In this document: positions 17,227 to 26,304 of the stretch, piece after piece
Numbering within the stretch: the first letter of the stretch is position 1
Layout: each line of letters starts with the position of its first letter
Source: Clostridiaceae bacterium
GTDB lineage: Bacteria > Bacillota > Clostridia > Oscillospirales > Butyricicoccaceae
Reading direction: 5' to 3'
DNA length: 64,000 nt
Assembly (NCBI GenBank): GCA_009911355.1
Contig: QXXE01000002.1
Coordinates: forward strand, 85,004 to 149,003
The notes under the pieces: generated by a model
The model's database searches: none
Seen by the model: the letters and a program-made list of their open reading frames with translations, nothing else
Told to the model about the DNA's origin: nothing
Translations under genes and position numbers: made by a program

Positions 17227-18141
17227 TCAATTGTCCGCGCCGAGCAGCACGGTGACCGCGCGGTGATCCTCGCCTGACAGGCCGGGCACCTGGCATGCGT
17301 CAGTGCAGAGCACCTCGCCGGAGGCTTCGCGCAGCCATGCGACGACCTGCGGGTCGGGCCTGCCGTCGTCGCGGTACGCGCCGCAGGAAATCACGGCGGT
17401 CTCGGGGGAAAGGGCCTGGGCGAGCGCGCGCCCCATCGACTGTGGCGAAGCGTGGTGGGGCACCTTGAACACCGTACAATGGGCGGCTTGGCCTTCCCAG
17501 CAGGAGCCGTAAGCGTCCCCCGCGAGGAGCACGGTCTGCCCCTGGTAGCGCAGGAGCAGGCGCAGGCTGGCTTCGTTGAGCGCCGCGCCTGCGGCTTGGA
17601 GCGCGTCCGGGTCGGGCGCGCCGCGGAGGGCGTTGTCGAGCGCCTGACGCTGCCGCTCATAAACCTCGGGCCCCAGGCAGCCGACCTCAACCGAAAGGCC
17701 ATCGGTGAGGGGGACGGTTACGGGGCGGGTAATTTCGCGCAGCACGGTCCCGCGCGCCTGTGCGCGCCGCAGGGCGGGCAGGTAAACGCTGAGCGACTTG
17801 CCGAGCCCGCGCGCTTTTTTGGGGAACTCCTCCGGGATTGCGGCTTCGCACTCCCAGAGCCCGGGTGCGGGCAGGTAGTTCGTCCAGAGCTCGCAGGCAT
17901 GCGCGGCGCTGAGGACAGCGGAAAAGCCGCCGATATGGTCACGATGCAGGTGGGTCAGCACAACGAGATCGAGCTTTTCCACGCCTTCGCGGCGCAGGAA
18001 GTCGGCTGCCATGATGCGTTTGGAGCCAGGGCGGCATTCGCCAAGGCTGACGTTTCCGCAGTCAACAAGGGCAGCGTAATCGTTTACGCGCAGGAGCGCA
18101 GCATCCCCGCTCCCGACGTTGATAAAGTCAATTTGCAGCAC
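17227..18141 (-). CDS. ComEC/Rec2-like metallo-beta-lactamase-fold hydrolase
   Basis: 304 residues. The zinc motif is THLHRDHIGG (HxHxDH) near residue 70, with further ligands in LLAGDAYG and VPHHASPQS. It starts IDFINVGSGDAALLR, the pattern of the soluble metallo-beta-lactamase domain of ComEC-type proteins, but here without any membrane channel. Start is GTG at 18141 with GGAGGT 6 bases upstream. Such stand-alone proteins may be nucleases or phosphodiesterases; substrate unknown. Whether it is exported is unclear, as no signal peptide is seen. Confidence 0.85.
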   Translation of the reverse strand: MLQIDFINVGSGDAALLRVNDYAALVDCGNVSLGECRPGSKRIMAADFLRREGVEKLDLVVLTHLHRDHIGGFSAVLSAAHACELWTNYLPAPGLWECEAAIPEEFPKKARGLGKSLSVYLPALRRAQARGTVLREITRPVTVPLTDGLSVEVGCLGPEVYERQRQALDNALRGAPDPDALQAAGAALNEASLRLLLRYQGQTVLLAGDAYGSCWEGQAAHCTVFKVPHHASPQSMGRALAQALSPETAVISCGAYRDDGRPDPQVVAWLREASGEVLCTDACQVPGLSGEDHRAVTVLLGADN

Positions 18142-18174
18142 TACTGCACCTCCGTAATAGGATTCGCCTCCGCA

Positions 18175-18480
18175 GCGGGCGCCAGGGGGCGCTGCCCCCT
18201 GGACCCCCGGCCCTATGCGGGCAGCGGCAGGGCCCTGCCACACTCAATTGAACCGCGCACAGCGCGGGAATAAGGATAGTGGCCTACGGGCTGCACCCGC
18301 GATTTTTTTGGAAAAAAATCGAGTAAAAACTTCATTCCACCTGCGGGCGGGATACCCTCCGGCAGCGTATGCGCTTTCCCCCGTCCCCGCCGCAGCGGTG
18401 GGAGGGAGTCCAGAGGGACGCGTCCCTCTGGTGCCAGCCGCACAGGCTGCCGCCCCGGCGAGGGGCGCGCTCCGCAGAGC
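18175..18480. repeat. GC-rich modular repeat cluster with AT hairpin module
   Basis: Contains CGCCAGGGGGCG.TGCCCCCTGG, GGCAGCGGCAGGGCCCTGCC, the AT hairpin GATTTTTTTGG-AAAAAAATC followed by GAGTAAAAACTTCATTC, then CCAGAGGGACGCGTCCCTCTGG. This fills the 356-base gap between the genes ending at 18498 and starting at 18141; no gene is seen. Confidence 0.8.
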
Positions 18481-18497
18481 GCGGGTCCCCCGCGTCC

Positions 18498-19037
18498 TCA
18501 GACGCGCTTCTGCCAGTCCGGCAGGGACTGATATTTCTTGAATGGATCGTTCGCCCGGTGCCGCAGGTACAGCAGCAGCGCCCACGCAATCCCCGTTATC
18601 ATCGGCGGCGCCAAAAAACGCTTCGCCAGCATCGCGACCACCGTGAATTCCTCCGCGTTGAACGTCACAAAGCTGTACGCCCAGAGGATCACGAGATACA
18701 CCACGAGCCAGCCGTAGGTGAACAATACCATCTTTTTCTCATGGCTGATAAAATGAAAAACACTACAGATCAACGTGCCCAAAACCGCCGGGAGAACACT
18801 CTCCGCCAGCGTCAGCAGCCGCGTGCTGAGCACCTCACGCAGCCCAAATTCAATCGGATCAATCAGCAGCCAGTAGCACGCGATATATACCGCTATGAAC
18901 ACAAAGCTCAGCGAAAATGAGTAAATCAGCAGCGTGCTCTTAAAATGGCCGTCCTTCGTAAACCGGAAAGCATCCCAGAAGCCGCTCTCCTTGATCCGGA
19001 TCAGCTTCTTCTCAAAACTGCTTGGTTCTTTTTCCAT
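18498..19037 (-). CDS. Membrane protein at the end of the ABC transporter operon
   Basis: 179 residues with about four hydrophobic spans and a charged N-terminus (EKKLIRIKESGFWDAFRF). No family recognised. Start ATG 19037 with AAGGCAAGG upstream. It lies 129 bases after the solute-binding protein gene on the same strand, beyond a hairpin, so co-transcription is plausible but partial. It could be an accessory subunit of the transporter or unrelated. Confidence 0.65.
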   Translation of the reverse strand: MEKEPSSFEKKLIRIKESGFWDAFRFTKDGHFKSTLLIYSFSLSFVFIAVYIACYWLLIDPIEFGLREVLSTRLLTLAESVLPAVLGTLICSVFHFISHEKKMVLFTYGWLVVYLVILWAYSFVTFNAEEFTVVAMLAKRFLAPPMITGIAWALLLYLRHRANDPFKKYQSLPDWQKRV

Positions 19038-19089
19038 TTTGGGGATACCTTGCCTTTCTTGCCGCTTGTGGTTCCTGCCCCTTAGAAAA

Positions 19090-19114
19090 GGGTGGAAGCA
19101 GGCTGCTCCCACCC
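19090..19114 (-). terminator. Hairpin after the solute-binding protein gene
   Basis: GGGTGG..CCACCC with an inner AGCA/TGCT pairing; on the minus strand it is followed by CTTTTCT, 52 bases after the stop at 19167. Confidence 0.55.
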
Positions 19115-19166
19115 CTTGCCAAGTGGTTCTCTTTTCTGCCGCAGCCCGTGGGCCGCCGCTTTTCTG

Positions 19167-20474
19167 TTACATGTTCGTGTTCTGGTTCAGCCAGAAAATC
19201 CATGCGTCCTGGGTATCCAGGAATACGTTATAGATCGCCTCAAGGTCAGGCGCAATCGCGTTTGCCTCGGAGATCGGGAAGGGGTTCTTCGGGTTCTCGA
19301 AGTTGTCTACTACAGACCAGTTGCCTTCCTTGCACATCGCTTCAAAGCCGTCGCCCATCATGAAACGGATGAACAGGCGCGCGCCAGCCGGGCTGTCGCA
19401 GCCCGCGATCGGGTACAGGTAGTTGCAGTTCTGGATGCCGTTGTAGGGCTGGAGGTCGGTCAGCCACGCGATGGACAGGCCATCGTCGTCGCGGCCGGAA
19501 ATCTTGCCCGCAGAAGCCAGGCCAAAGGTCGGGCGGCCCTCAATGCCGTTATGTACTGCCGATACGATTTCGTCGCCGTCCGAGATGAAAGTCATCTCCT
19601 GCTGCGAGAAACGGTACATAAATTCATAGCCCGCGTTGTTCTCCGGCACTACGATGTCGGTGAACTCGGAAGCGTCATACGTGTACTCCAGCGGCTCGCC
19701 ATACAGGTCTTCATAAGCCTTCTCCATTGCGTCCGCATTGACGATAAAGGACGCGAACAGGGACAGGTACGCCTGCTCTGTGCCGATTTCCTTCGCAACG
19801 ATGGAATACTTCTGGTTGCCGTTTTCGTCCTTCTCCACAAACTGCCACCAGTTGGTGATGGGCTCAGCGTCCGGGAACAGGTCGGTATTATAATACCAGT
19901 AGGACAGGGTGGAATAGAACGGCATGCCGTAGGTCATCAGGTTCTCGTCGACAATATGCTCGCAGATATCGGTCGGGAAGTACAGCTCAACATACTCGAG
20001 CGGCACAAACTCGATGAAGATATCGCCCGCAACGTCCTTGCACTGCAACACGTCCGCGTTGACGTTCTTGGTCTCGGCCTCGGTGCGGACCTTGTCGATC
20101 GCTTCGGTCTGGTCAAGGTCAAATGCAACCGCTTTCAGGCCGTCATCTGCGTACTTCTCATTGAAAAGGTCGCAGATCTTCTCAATACGGGAGGAGATGC
20201 CATAAATGGTGATGTCGCCGCCCTCGGCCTTCGCCAGCTCAAGCAGCTCCTCTTCGCTCATGTCGTTCCAAGCAACCTGGTCCGGGAACTCGGCCTGGAG
20301 GGAGCGCGCGTCCTTGAAACCGCTGTCCGAGCCGGTATCCGCAGGGGCGTCCGAACCGGTATCCGCAGGCTGGTTGCCGCCGGCGTCCGCCGCGCCGCCA
20401 TCATTGCCGCCGCCGCATGCCGCGAGCGAAAAGACCATTGCAAGTGCCAGCAAAAGGGCTAATGCTTTCTTCAT
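19167..20474 (-). CDS. ABC transporter extracellular solute-binding lipoprotein
   Basis: 435 residues. Signal peptide with lipobox FSLAAC (Cys about 20), then a low-complexity Asp/Gly/Ala linker with repeats of PADTGSDAPADTGSDSG, then a two-lobe binding domain of the Fe3+/AfuA-like group (GDITIYGISSRIEKICDLF at the start of lobe 1). The outer-face lipoprotein hands ligand to the permease at 21992. Start ATG 20474 with AAAGGAG upstream. Iron ligand tyrosines cannot be assigned with confidence, and operators of LacI type ahead of the operon favour a sugar or sugar-phosphate ligand, as in AfuABC. Confidence 0.88.
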   Translation of the reverse strand: MKKALALLLALAMVFSLAACGGGNDGGAADAGGNQPADTGSDAPADTGSDSGFKDARSLQAEFPDQVAWNDMSEEELLELAKAEGGDITIYGISSRIEKICDLFNEKYADDGLKAVAFDLDQTEAIDKVRTEAETKNVNADVLQCKDVAGDIFIEFVPLEYVELYFPTDICEHIVDENLMTYGMPFYSTLSYWYYNTDLFPDAEPITNWWQFVEKDENGNQKYSIVAKEIGTEQAYLSLFASFIVNADAMEKAYEDLYGEPLEYTYDASEFTDIVVPENNAGYEFMYRFSQQEMTFISDGDEIVSAVHNGIEGRPTFGLASAGKISGRDDDGLSIAWLTDLQPYNGIQNCNYLYPIAGCDSPAGARLFIRFMMGDGFEAMCKEGNWSVVDNFENPKNPFPISEANAIAPDLEAIYNVFLDTQDAWIFWLNQNTNM

Positions 20475-20580
20475 GATGCTTTTTCTCCTTTCAAATGGGG
20501 AATTCTCCGTTTTATCAAAACGCGGGCGGGCGTTCCCCGCGCGCCCGCGCATTTGATCCACTTGGCATTTCGTACCGGGA

Positions 20581-20590
20581 TAAACGTTTA
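20581..20590. promoter_or_regulatory. LacI-type palindrome between ATPase and binding-protein genes
   Basis: TAAACGTTTA, perfect 10-bp palindrome with the central CG of LacI/GalR operators, overlapping the ATPase stop codon. A chance occurrence is possible. Confidence 0.35.
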
Positions 20591-21718
20591 CTTGTAAAGA
20601 CGGGCCAGTTTAATCAGCCGTTCTGTCTTCTTATTATACACGTTCAGGATATCCGGGTCAACAGCGATATGGACTTTCTGGTTCATTTTATAGTCCTGGA
20701 TGCCGAGCTCCTTCGCAATAAACTCATGCTCGCCGACGCGCAGCGTGATCAGCGTTTCCGAGCCTGCGGGCTGCGACGCATATACCTCAGCCTCGATCGT
20801 GTTGTCCTGCTTCTCGGTATAGATTACGATCTGCTCGGGGCGCATTGCAAATACGCACTCGAAATCGCCCTTCGGGATCTCTTCATTCTTGGAAACCAGG
20901 TCGCCGCTGAACTTGTAGCTGCCCAGGCCGCAGGTTGCCGAAAGGGTCGTGCCGTCGTAATGCGCCATGCCTTCGAGCAGGTTGATGCGCGGGTTGCCGA
21001 TGAAGTCGGCGGCAGTCAGGTCGATCGGGTTCATGTAGATTTCCATCGGGGTCGCAACCTGGTTCAGGATGCCTTCCTTGAACAGCGCGATCTTGGTGGA
21101 CATCGTCAGCGCTTCGACCTGGTCATGGGTAACATAGATAATCGTTGTGCCCATTTCCAGATGCAGGCGCTTGAGCTCGGAACGCATGTCAATACGGAGC
21201 TTGGCGTCAAGGTTGGACAGCGGCTCGTCAAGCAGCAGCAGCTTGGGCTTGGAAGCAATCGCACGGGCAATCGCGACGCGCTGCTGCTGGCCGCCGGAAA
21301 GCTCGTTCGGGTAACGGTCGCGGAACTGCTCGATCCGGAGCATCTTCAGCGAGTCGGTGACCGCTTTTTCAATCTCGTCCTTTGCCATCTTCTTGATCTT
21401 CAGGCCGAACGCGATATTGTCGAATACGGTCATATGGGGCCACAGCGCGTAGGACTGGAACACAAGGTTCAGCCCGCGCTTGGAGGGCTCCTCATAGAAT
21501 GCGTCGTCGCAGTTGACAACCTCGCGCCCATCGATGGTCATATAGCCATTCTGGGGCTTTTCCAGGCCGGACACGACGCGCAGCGTGGTGGTCTTGCCGC
21601 AGCCGGAGGGCCCGAGGAGGGTCATGAAGTCGCCGTCCTCAATGATCAGGTTGATGTCCCGCAGCACGTGGTTGCTGCCGTAGAATTTGTCGATATGCTT
21701 TAATTCGATTCTGCTCAT
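20588..21718 (-). CDS. ABC transporter ATP-binding protein (FbpC/PotA type)
   Basis: 376 residues. Walker A is GPSGCGKTT, the signature LSGGQQQR, Walker B LLLLDEPLSNLD and the H-loop VTHDQ. The C-terminal third (from about 240) has the beta-rich TOBE-like regulatory region found in importers of sugars, polyamines and iron. It energises the permease encoded upstream in the operon. Start ATG 21718 with GAAAGGATT upstream. It is separated from the permease gene by 273 bases that hold repeats and a hairpin, unusual for such a tight complex. Confidence 0.93.
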   Translation of the reverse strand: MSRIELKHIDKFYGSNHVLRDINLIIEDGDFMTLLGPSGCGKTTTLRVVSGLEKPQNGYMTIDGREVVNCDDAFYEEPSKRGLNLVFQSYALWPHMTVFDNIAFGLKIKKMAKDEIEKAVTDSLKMLRIEQFRDRYPNELSGGQQQRVAIARAIASKPKLLLLDEPLSNLDAKLRIDMRSELKRLHLEMGTTIIYVTHDQVEALTMSTKIALFKEGILNQVATPMEIYMNPIDLTAADFIGNPRINLLEGMAHYDGTTLSATCGLGSYKFSGDLVSKNEEIPKGDFECVFAMRPEQIVIYTEKQDNTIEAEVYASQPAGSETLITLRVGEHEFIAKELGIQDYKMNQKVHIAVDPDILNVYNKKTERLIKLARLYK

Positions 21719-21958
21719 GGTCTTATGTAATCCTTTCTCAGTGATCAGGGACCGCCCGCCGCAGGGCGCTGCCCCGCGCCGCAGGCGCGTATATAATCCG
21801 CCGCTCGCGGCGGGTAAAAAGCCGCGGCGTGTACGTGGCTTTTTACACCTTGGCCAGGGCAAGTGTGCCGCAGCGCGGCGCGCGCAGGCCCGGCACGAAC
21901 CGCCGCACGGCCCGGATGGGCCGCGCCGGCGGATTCAAATATTCCTTGTTCCCAAATT

Positions 21959-21984
21959 CGTTCAAAACCCGCAGGTTTTGAACG
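21959..21984 (-). terminator. Hairpin after the permease gene
   Basis: CGTTCAAAACC/GGTTTTGAACG, 11-bp perfect stem with a CGCA loop, 8 bases after the permease stop. There is no T run, so it may act as a 3' stabiliser or attenuator separating permease from ATPase transcripts. Confidence 0.6.
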
Positions 21985-21991
21985 AGGGGCT

Positions 21992-23815
21992 TTAGCCCCA
22001 AGACTTGCCGATATCCGCGCCGAAGTGGTTCGCGATGATATAGCAGATGAGGATGAACAGCAGCACGCAGATCGCGATCGCGTCTGACATCTGCGCATAG
22101 CCGTCGCCCGAATACTGGAACGCGAGGTATGACAGGTTGCGCGTTTCCGGCGTCATAAGCAGAATGATAAGGTCGAGTTCCTTCGCGATACTGATGAATA
22201 CCAGCATAAAGCCCGAAATGAAGCCCTGCTTTGCCAGCGGGATAATGATCGATGCCATGCGCTTCCAGAAGCTCGCGCCCGCAAGGTCGGCGGCTTCCTC
22301 CAGCTCGGTGCTGATCTGGAGCATGTTCGCTGTACCGGAGCGGCTCGCAAACGGGAAGTGCTTGACGACCGATACCAGGAGGATCAGCGTGAACGTACCG
22401 TACAGCGACGGGATCAGGCCACCCAGCTTCGGGGTCGAGAACATCGCGAGGTAGATTGCCGAGAACGCAACGCCGGGCATCAGGTAGGGGATGAATACCA
22501 GCTGTTCGGTCAGCTGGCCATACCACTTGCCGCGGCCGCGGGTCGATATGTAGCCGAGGAACTGGCCGGAGAACGCGGTGATAATCGAAGCGATAATGCT
22601 CAGGCGGACCGTGTTCCACAGTGCCGTGAAGAAGTGCTGGTTCTTAAAGATGCCGTTTACGTTCAGCGTCAGGTTTTCCGATTCGCCGATGTAGTTATAA
22701 AGCGTCAGGTTGTCAAGGCCGTAACCGCGCCCGGTGGAAACCTGGAAGGACTCCATGACGAGGACGAACATCGGCAGCACCATTGCGATCAGCAGGAACG
22801 CAACGATAAAGATCAGCAGCGGGGTCTTTGCCTTGCCCAGCGGGATGGGGGTATGGCGGGTGCCCTTGCCGCCCATCGTCTCATAGGACTTGCGCGTACC
22901 GACCGCGTGCTGGTTTGCGAAGATGGTGCCCGAAGCCAGCAGGATCAGCAGGATGCTCATCGCATAGCCGGTGCCCTTCGGGGTGCCGTCGATGAAGGTG
23001 CGCATCTTGGTCGCGAGGGTGTAGTAGCCAATACGGGTGCCAAGGTTTGCCGCAACGCCGTAGGAGCCGACCGACTTGGACAGCGACATGATGGTCGCCG
23101 ACAGCACGGCGGGCAGGACCAGCGGCAGGGTGATCGATTTCAGGATCTGTACCTTGTTCGCGCCCTGGATCTCCGCCATTTCCTCAAGCTCGGAGTTGAT
23201 CGAGCGCAGGGAGCCGGAGACCATAATGTAAGCGAAAGCGTAATAGTGGAGCACCATTACGAGGATAATCGCGATGGGGCCGTAAGCGAGCCAGTCGGGG
23301 ATGGGCACGCCGAGGCCGGCGAGGAATCCGGGCTGGCCGGAACGGGAGTTGCGGAACACGGCGAGCCAGGACAGCGCCTTGCACCAGGAAGGGATCATGT
23401 AGGGGATGATGACCAGCATGCCGATCTGCTTTTTGCAGGGGATATCCGAGCGGACCATCAGCCATGCAAGGATTGCGCCGAGCGGCACCGAGATCAGCGC
23501 CACGAAGAAGCCGATCATCAGCGAGTTTGCCAGCGGCTCCCAAAGGACGGCCTTCGACATCTGGCTGCTCAGCATGTACTTCCAGTAATACAGGGTGAAA
23601 TCGCCCACCTGCCCGTGCGGGACGCGGCGCAGCTCGCTTTGCGCGAGCGTGACCGTCATTTTCAGCATTTCGAGCAGCGGGATGACGATCAGGCCGATCA
23701 GGCAAGCCAGACAGATCAGCACGATCATGTTGAATGGGTTGGTCACGACGTTCAAAATCAGGTTTTTCGCCCGTTTTGTGGTCATGGGTTTCCGTTTGAT
23801 TGCTGCGTTTGCCAC
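21992..23815 (-). CDS. ABC transporter permease, fused double permease (FbpB type)
   Basis: 607 residues with two homologous permease halves of about six spans each (half 1 about 15-320, half 2 about 350-607). Each half has the EAA-type loop contacting the ATPase: ELEEMAEIQGANKVQILKSI in half 1 and ELEEAADLAGASFWKRM in half 2. Start is GTG at 23815, with AGAGGTG 5 bases upstream; the ATG at 23782 lacks one. The fused architecture is typical of the Fe3+/AfuB group. It forms a complex with the ATPase and binding protein encoded downstream. Confidence 0.92.
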   Translation of the reverse strand: MANAAIKRKPMTTKRAKNLILNVVTNPFNMIVLICLACLIGLIVIPLLEMLKMTVTLAQSELRRVPHGQVGDFTLYYWKYMLSSQMSKAVLWEPLANSLMIGFFVALISVPLGAILAWLMVRSDIPCKKQIGMLVIIPYMIPSWCKALSWLAVFRNSRSGQPGFLAGLGVPIPDWLAYGPIAIILVMVLHYYAFAYIMVSGSLRSINSELEEMAEIQGANKVQILKSITLPLVLPAVLSATIMSLSKSVGSYGVAANLGTRIGYYTLATKMRTFIDGTPKGTGYAMSILLILLASGTIFANQHAVGTRKSYETMGGKGTRHTPIPLGKAKTPLLIFIVAFLLIAMVLPMFVLVMESFQVSTGRGYGLDNLTLYNYIGESENLTLNVNGIFKNQHFFTALWNTVRLSIIASIITAFSGQFLGYISTRGRGKWYGQLTEQLVFIPYLMPGVAFSAIYLAMFSTPKLGGLIPSLYGTFTLILLVSVVKHFPFASRSGTANMLQISTELEEAADLAGASFWKRMASIIIPLAKQGFISGFMLVFISIAKELDLIILLMTPETRNLSYLAFQYSGDGYAQMSDAIAICVLLFILICYIIANHFGADIGKSWG

Positions 23816-24100
23816 AAGTACACCTCTTTCTCCGGCCGGCATGGCATCGCCGGCCAAACATACTTTGCGGGACCGGGGGACCGGCCTCCTGTTCATCAGG
23901 CCGCTTCCTGCGCCTGCCTGTGCCGTTTGGGCGGGCTGGCCGCCGTCTCCCCAAACTTCCAGGACGGCGCCCTGCCTGCTGGCAGGCTGCTGAACCGGCC
24001 TATTCACAAATCGGGCGCTCCGCGCCGGGACTTCACCACCTCGCTTATCTTCCATAGGCTTCCCAGCCGTGGGAATGCCGGTTTTTCACTTTACGCGAAC

Positions 24101-24112
24101 GTTTACGTAAAC
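24101..24112. promoter_or_regulatory. LacI-type operator, perfect palindrome
   Basis: GTTTACGTAAAC, 12-bp perfect palindrome, preceded by GAAC so that GAACGTTTACG overlaps it. It lies about 235 bases inside the leader of the ABC operon. Confidence 0.5.
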
Positions 24113-24276
24113 AGGCAAATACATTTCCCGCACGGTCCGGCGGGAATCATAGCTGCATCCAGCATTTGCAGTGAAAACGAGGCTTCACCGCATACCGGCC
24201 AGCAGCTTTCGCCGCATTCTCCCCAATCGTCACTTTGCAAAAATATTTCTGACAAAGCTTGTGCAAATTGAACTAA

Positions 24277-24288
24277 AACGTTTACGTT
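24277..24288. promoter_or_regulatory. LacI-type operator
   Basis: AACGTTTACGTT, sharing ACGTTTACGT with the 24101 site, about 60 bases downstream of the inferred transcription start. Confidence 0.5.
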
Positions 24289-24352
24289 GTTTATTATGCT
24301 GGTCTACGGCGAAACAATTCCAGGTTCCTTTAGCACTTTTGTCTATAGCCCT

Positions 24353-24381
24353 ATTATATTGTGGCGGGGCACTTTTGTCAA
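24353..24381 (-). promoter_or_regulatory. Perfect consensus sigma-A promoter of the ABC operon
   Basis: On the minus strand TTGACA (24381-24376), 17-base spacer, TATAAT (24358-24353). It is one of the best promoters in the window and points at the permease gene. Confidence 0.85.
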
Positions 24382-24634
24382 TGCTAAAATTTAAAGACTG
24401 TTCAAAATCCGGTCACAAAACTTTGACAAAAAGGCTGCGTGCAGGCGTGCAAAATCCGTCCTGCGCCCTTCGATTCCCAACATTTTCCACCCCTTGCAGC
24501 ACTTTATGCAGCTTTTCCGGCATTTTCTCCCACAACATCTGGTTTTTCAGTGCATGTGCAGTTCTGAACGCAAAGCGTGCTTGCCCGATCCCGAATTTCA
24601 GCATTTTTCACAAAAAACGGCGCAAACGTTTTCG

Positions 24635-24860
24635 CCCTCTGGCTGCGCCTGCGCGGCGGGCGGCGGGGCTCCGCCCCTGCACCCCGCGCCTACGCGGCGG
24701 GCGGCAGGGCTCTGCCCTGCACCCGCTGGGGCTTCGCCCCAGACCCCGAGATGCTAACGCATCTCTGCTCGCCTGCGGGCGGGACGGGAGCTGGGCCTTC
24801 TGCCCATCGTTCGTGCTCTGTGCCCCGCCCGCCAGAACGGCGGCGGGCGGGGCGGGACAG
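24635..24860. repeat. GC-rich modular repeat block
   Basis: GCGGCGGGCGGCGGGGCTCCGCCCCTG, then GGCGGCAGGGCTCTGCCCTG, CTGGGGCTTCGCCCCAG and GAGATGCTAACGCATCTC palindromes in series, then GCCTGCGGGCGGGACGGG. Modules match those at 63920-64000 and 58960-59055. Confidence 0.8.
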
Positions 24861-24902
24861 GGGATACAAATGGGAGGCCACCCACTTAGTGCCCAGCCGC
24901 AC

Positions 24903-24939
24903 AAAAAGTCGCTGGCACAACGACGCCAGCGACTTTTTT
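24903..24939. terminator. Bidirectional terminator
   Basis: AAAAAGTCGCTGGC/GCCAGCGACTTTTT with 8-base loop; same stem core as terminators at 9407, 12181 and 43623. Confidence 0.8.
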
Positions 24940-25059
24940 AGCTTCCCTTACACCCTTTTCGTTGCTGCCCCGCGCAGCCCGGCAGGCCGCTATCGTCTTA
25001 GCAGTTTACTCTCTCTAAACCTCTTTTGCCGTCGCAAAGGAAAAATGCAGCTGCAAAAG

Positions 25060-25085
25060 AAAAACCCGCCCCTCGGCAGGTTTTT
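25060..25085 (-). terminator. wecC terminator
   Basis: AAAAACC.GCC/GGC.GGTTTTT with a CCTC loop, starting 7 bases after the wecC stop on the minus strand and followed by TTTTTCTTTT. Confidence 0.75.
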
Positions 25086-25092
25086 CCCGATC

Positions 25093-26304
25093 TTAATTCT
25101 CCGCCAGCATCCCAACGCAGTCAAAATGCGGCTTCTCACGGATACGCGCCGCATTCTCCTGGAACAGCGCATGCCCCAGCGTCACGACCACAAAATCAGC
25201 CCGCTGCATCGCCTCGTCGAACGGCAGGTTCTCAATCCCCGAAACCTCCCCTGCAGGCGCAAACGGCTCGCACGCGACCACACGCACGCCCTTTTCCTGC
25301 AATATATGGCACAGCTCGATAGACGGCGATTCCCGCAGGTCATCCACGTCCGGTTTATACGACAGCCCGAGTACCAGCACGGTATCGCTCACTTTTTTCA
25401 TTCCCGCAAGCACTTTTTCCGCGACAAACCGCGGTTTATTCTCATTCCGCATCCGCGAAGCGTGGATGACCTTCGCTTCCTCCGGGAACTGTTCATATAT
25501 GAACCACGGGTCAACCGCGATGCAGTGCCCGCCAACCCCTACGCCCGGGTTCAGGATATTCACCCGCGGATGGCAGTTTGCCAGTTTAATAAGCTCAAAC
25601 ACATTGATTCCCATCTTATCACAGATGACCGACAGCTCGTTCGCATACGCGATATTCACATCCCGGAATGTATTTTCTGTCAGCTTGCACATTTCAGCCG
25701 TCACATCGTCCGTAACCCGGCATACGCCCTTTTCCAGCACGCAGTCATAAATTTCTTTCGCCATCCGCGCGGCCTCGGGCGTGCGCGCGCCGATAATGCG
25801 GTCGTTGTTTTTGAGCTCATACATCATATTGCCGGGGATCACCCGCTCCGGGCAGTGCGCCACATGCAGCGACTCCGCCGGAAGCCCTGACTCCTCGCTG
25901 AGTACCCGCGCAAGCATCTCCGTCGTGCGCGGCGGCACCGTCGATTCCAGGATCACCAGCGAGTCCTTTGTTATGACCTTGCCTGCCATCCGCCCCGCCG
26001 ATTCCACAAACCGCAGGTCGGCGCGGTGCGCCCCGTTTTCGTCCTGATAGAACGGGGTCGGCACTGCGATATAAAATACATCCGCCGGGGAAAGCTCACC
26101 CGAGAAATGCAGATGCCCCCCTTCGACCGCCTTGTCAAACGCTTCCTGGAGCCCCGGCTCGACAATATGGATTTTCCCGCCGCGCAGCGACTCAATGACC
26201 CGCTCGGTCACGTCAAACCCGCAGACCTCGAAACCCGCCCCCGCCAGCGTGATCGCAGTCGGCAGGCCGATATACCCAAGCCCCATAACAGTAATTTTTT
26301 TCAT
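25093..26304 (-). CDS. wecC: UDP-N-acetyl-D-mannosaminuronate dehydrogenase
   Basis: 403 residues, UDP-glucose/GDP-mannose dehydrogenase family of the WecC group; makes UDP-ManNAcA from UDP-ManNAc with NAD for surface polysaccharide or teichuronic-type polymers. It shows the N-terminal Rossmann motif GLGYIGLPTA, the central ESTVPPRTTE and CPERVIPGN motifs, the catalytic cysteine region GVGVGGHCIAVDPWF, and a C-terminal domain (LGLSYKPDVDDLRESPS). Start ATG 26304 has AAGGAAG 8 bases upstream. It stands alone: no epimerase or glycosyltransferase is adjacent. Confidence 0.93.
   Translation of the reverse strand: MKKITVMGLGYIGLPTAITLAGAGFEVCGFDVTERVIESLRGGKIHIVEPGLQEAFDKAVEGGHLHFSGELSPADVFYIAVPTPFYQDENGAHRADLRFVESAGRMAGKVITKDSLVILESTVPPRTTEMLARVLSEESGLPAESLHVAHCPERVIPGNMMYELKNNDRIIGARTPEAARMAKEIYDCVLEKGVCRVTDDVTAEMCKLTENTFRDVNIAYANELSVICDKMGINVFELIKLANCHPRVNILNPGVGVGGHCIAVDPWFIYEQFPEEAKVIHASRMRNENKPRFVAEKVLAGMKKVSDTVLVLGLSYKPDVDDLRESPSIELCHILQEKGVRVVACEPFAPAGEVSGIENLPFDEAMQRADFVVVTLGHALFQENAARIREKPHFDCVGMLAEN

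Larger units (their letters stand above)
23816..25092. other. 1.28-kb non-coding region upstream of the ABC operon
   Basis: It holds a leader of about 530 bases for the ABC operon (23816-24346), two LacI-type palindromes, a consensus promoter, and then a GC-rich repeat block at 24635-24860 and two terminators that end wecC and transcription from the left. The open frames crossing it have no ribosome site or recognisable protein sequence. Confidence 0.7.

Noticed and set aside
19167..23815. Naming the ABC system an iron importer (fbpABC)
   Set aside because: The family also includes sugar-phosphate and other importers; LacI-type operators and no Fur box argue against a firm iron label.
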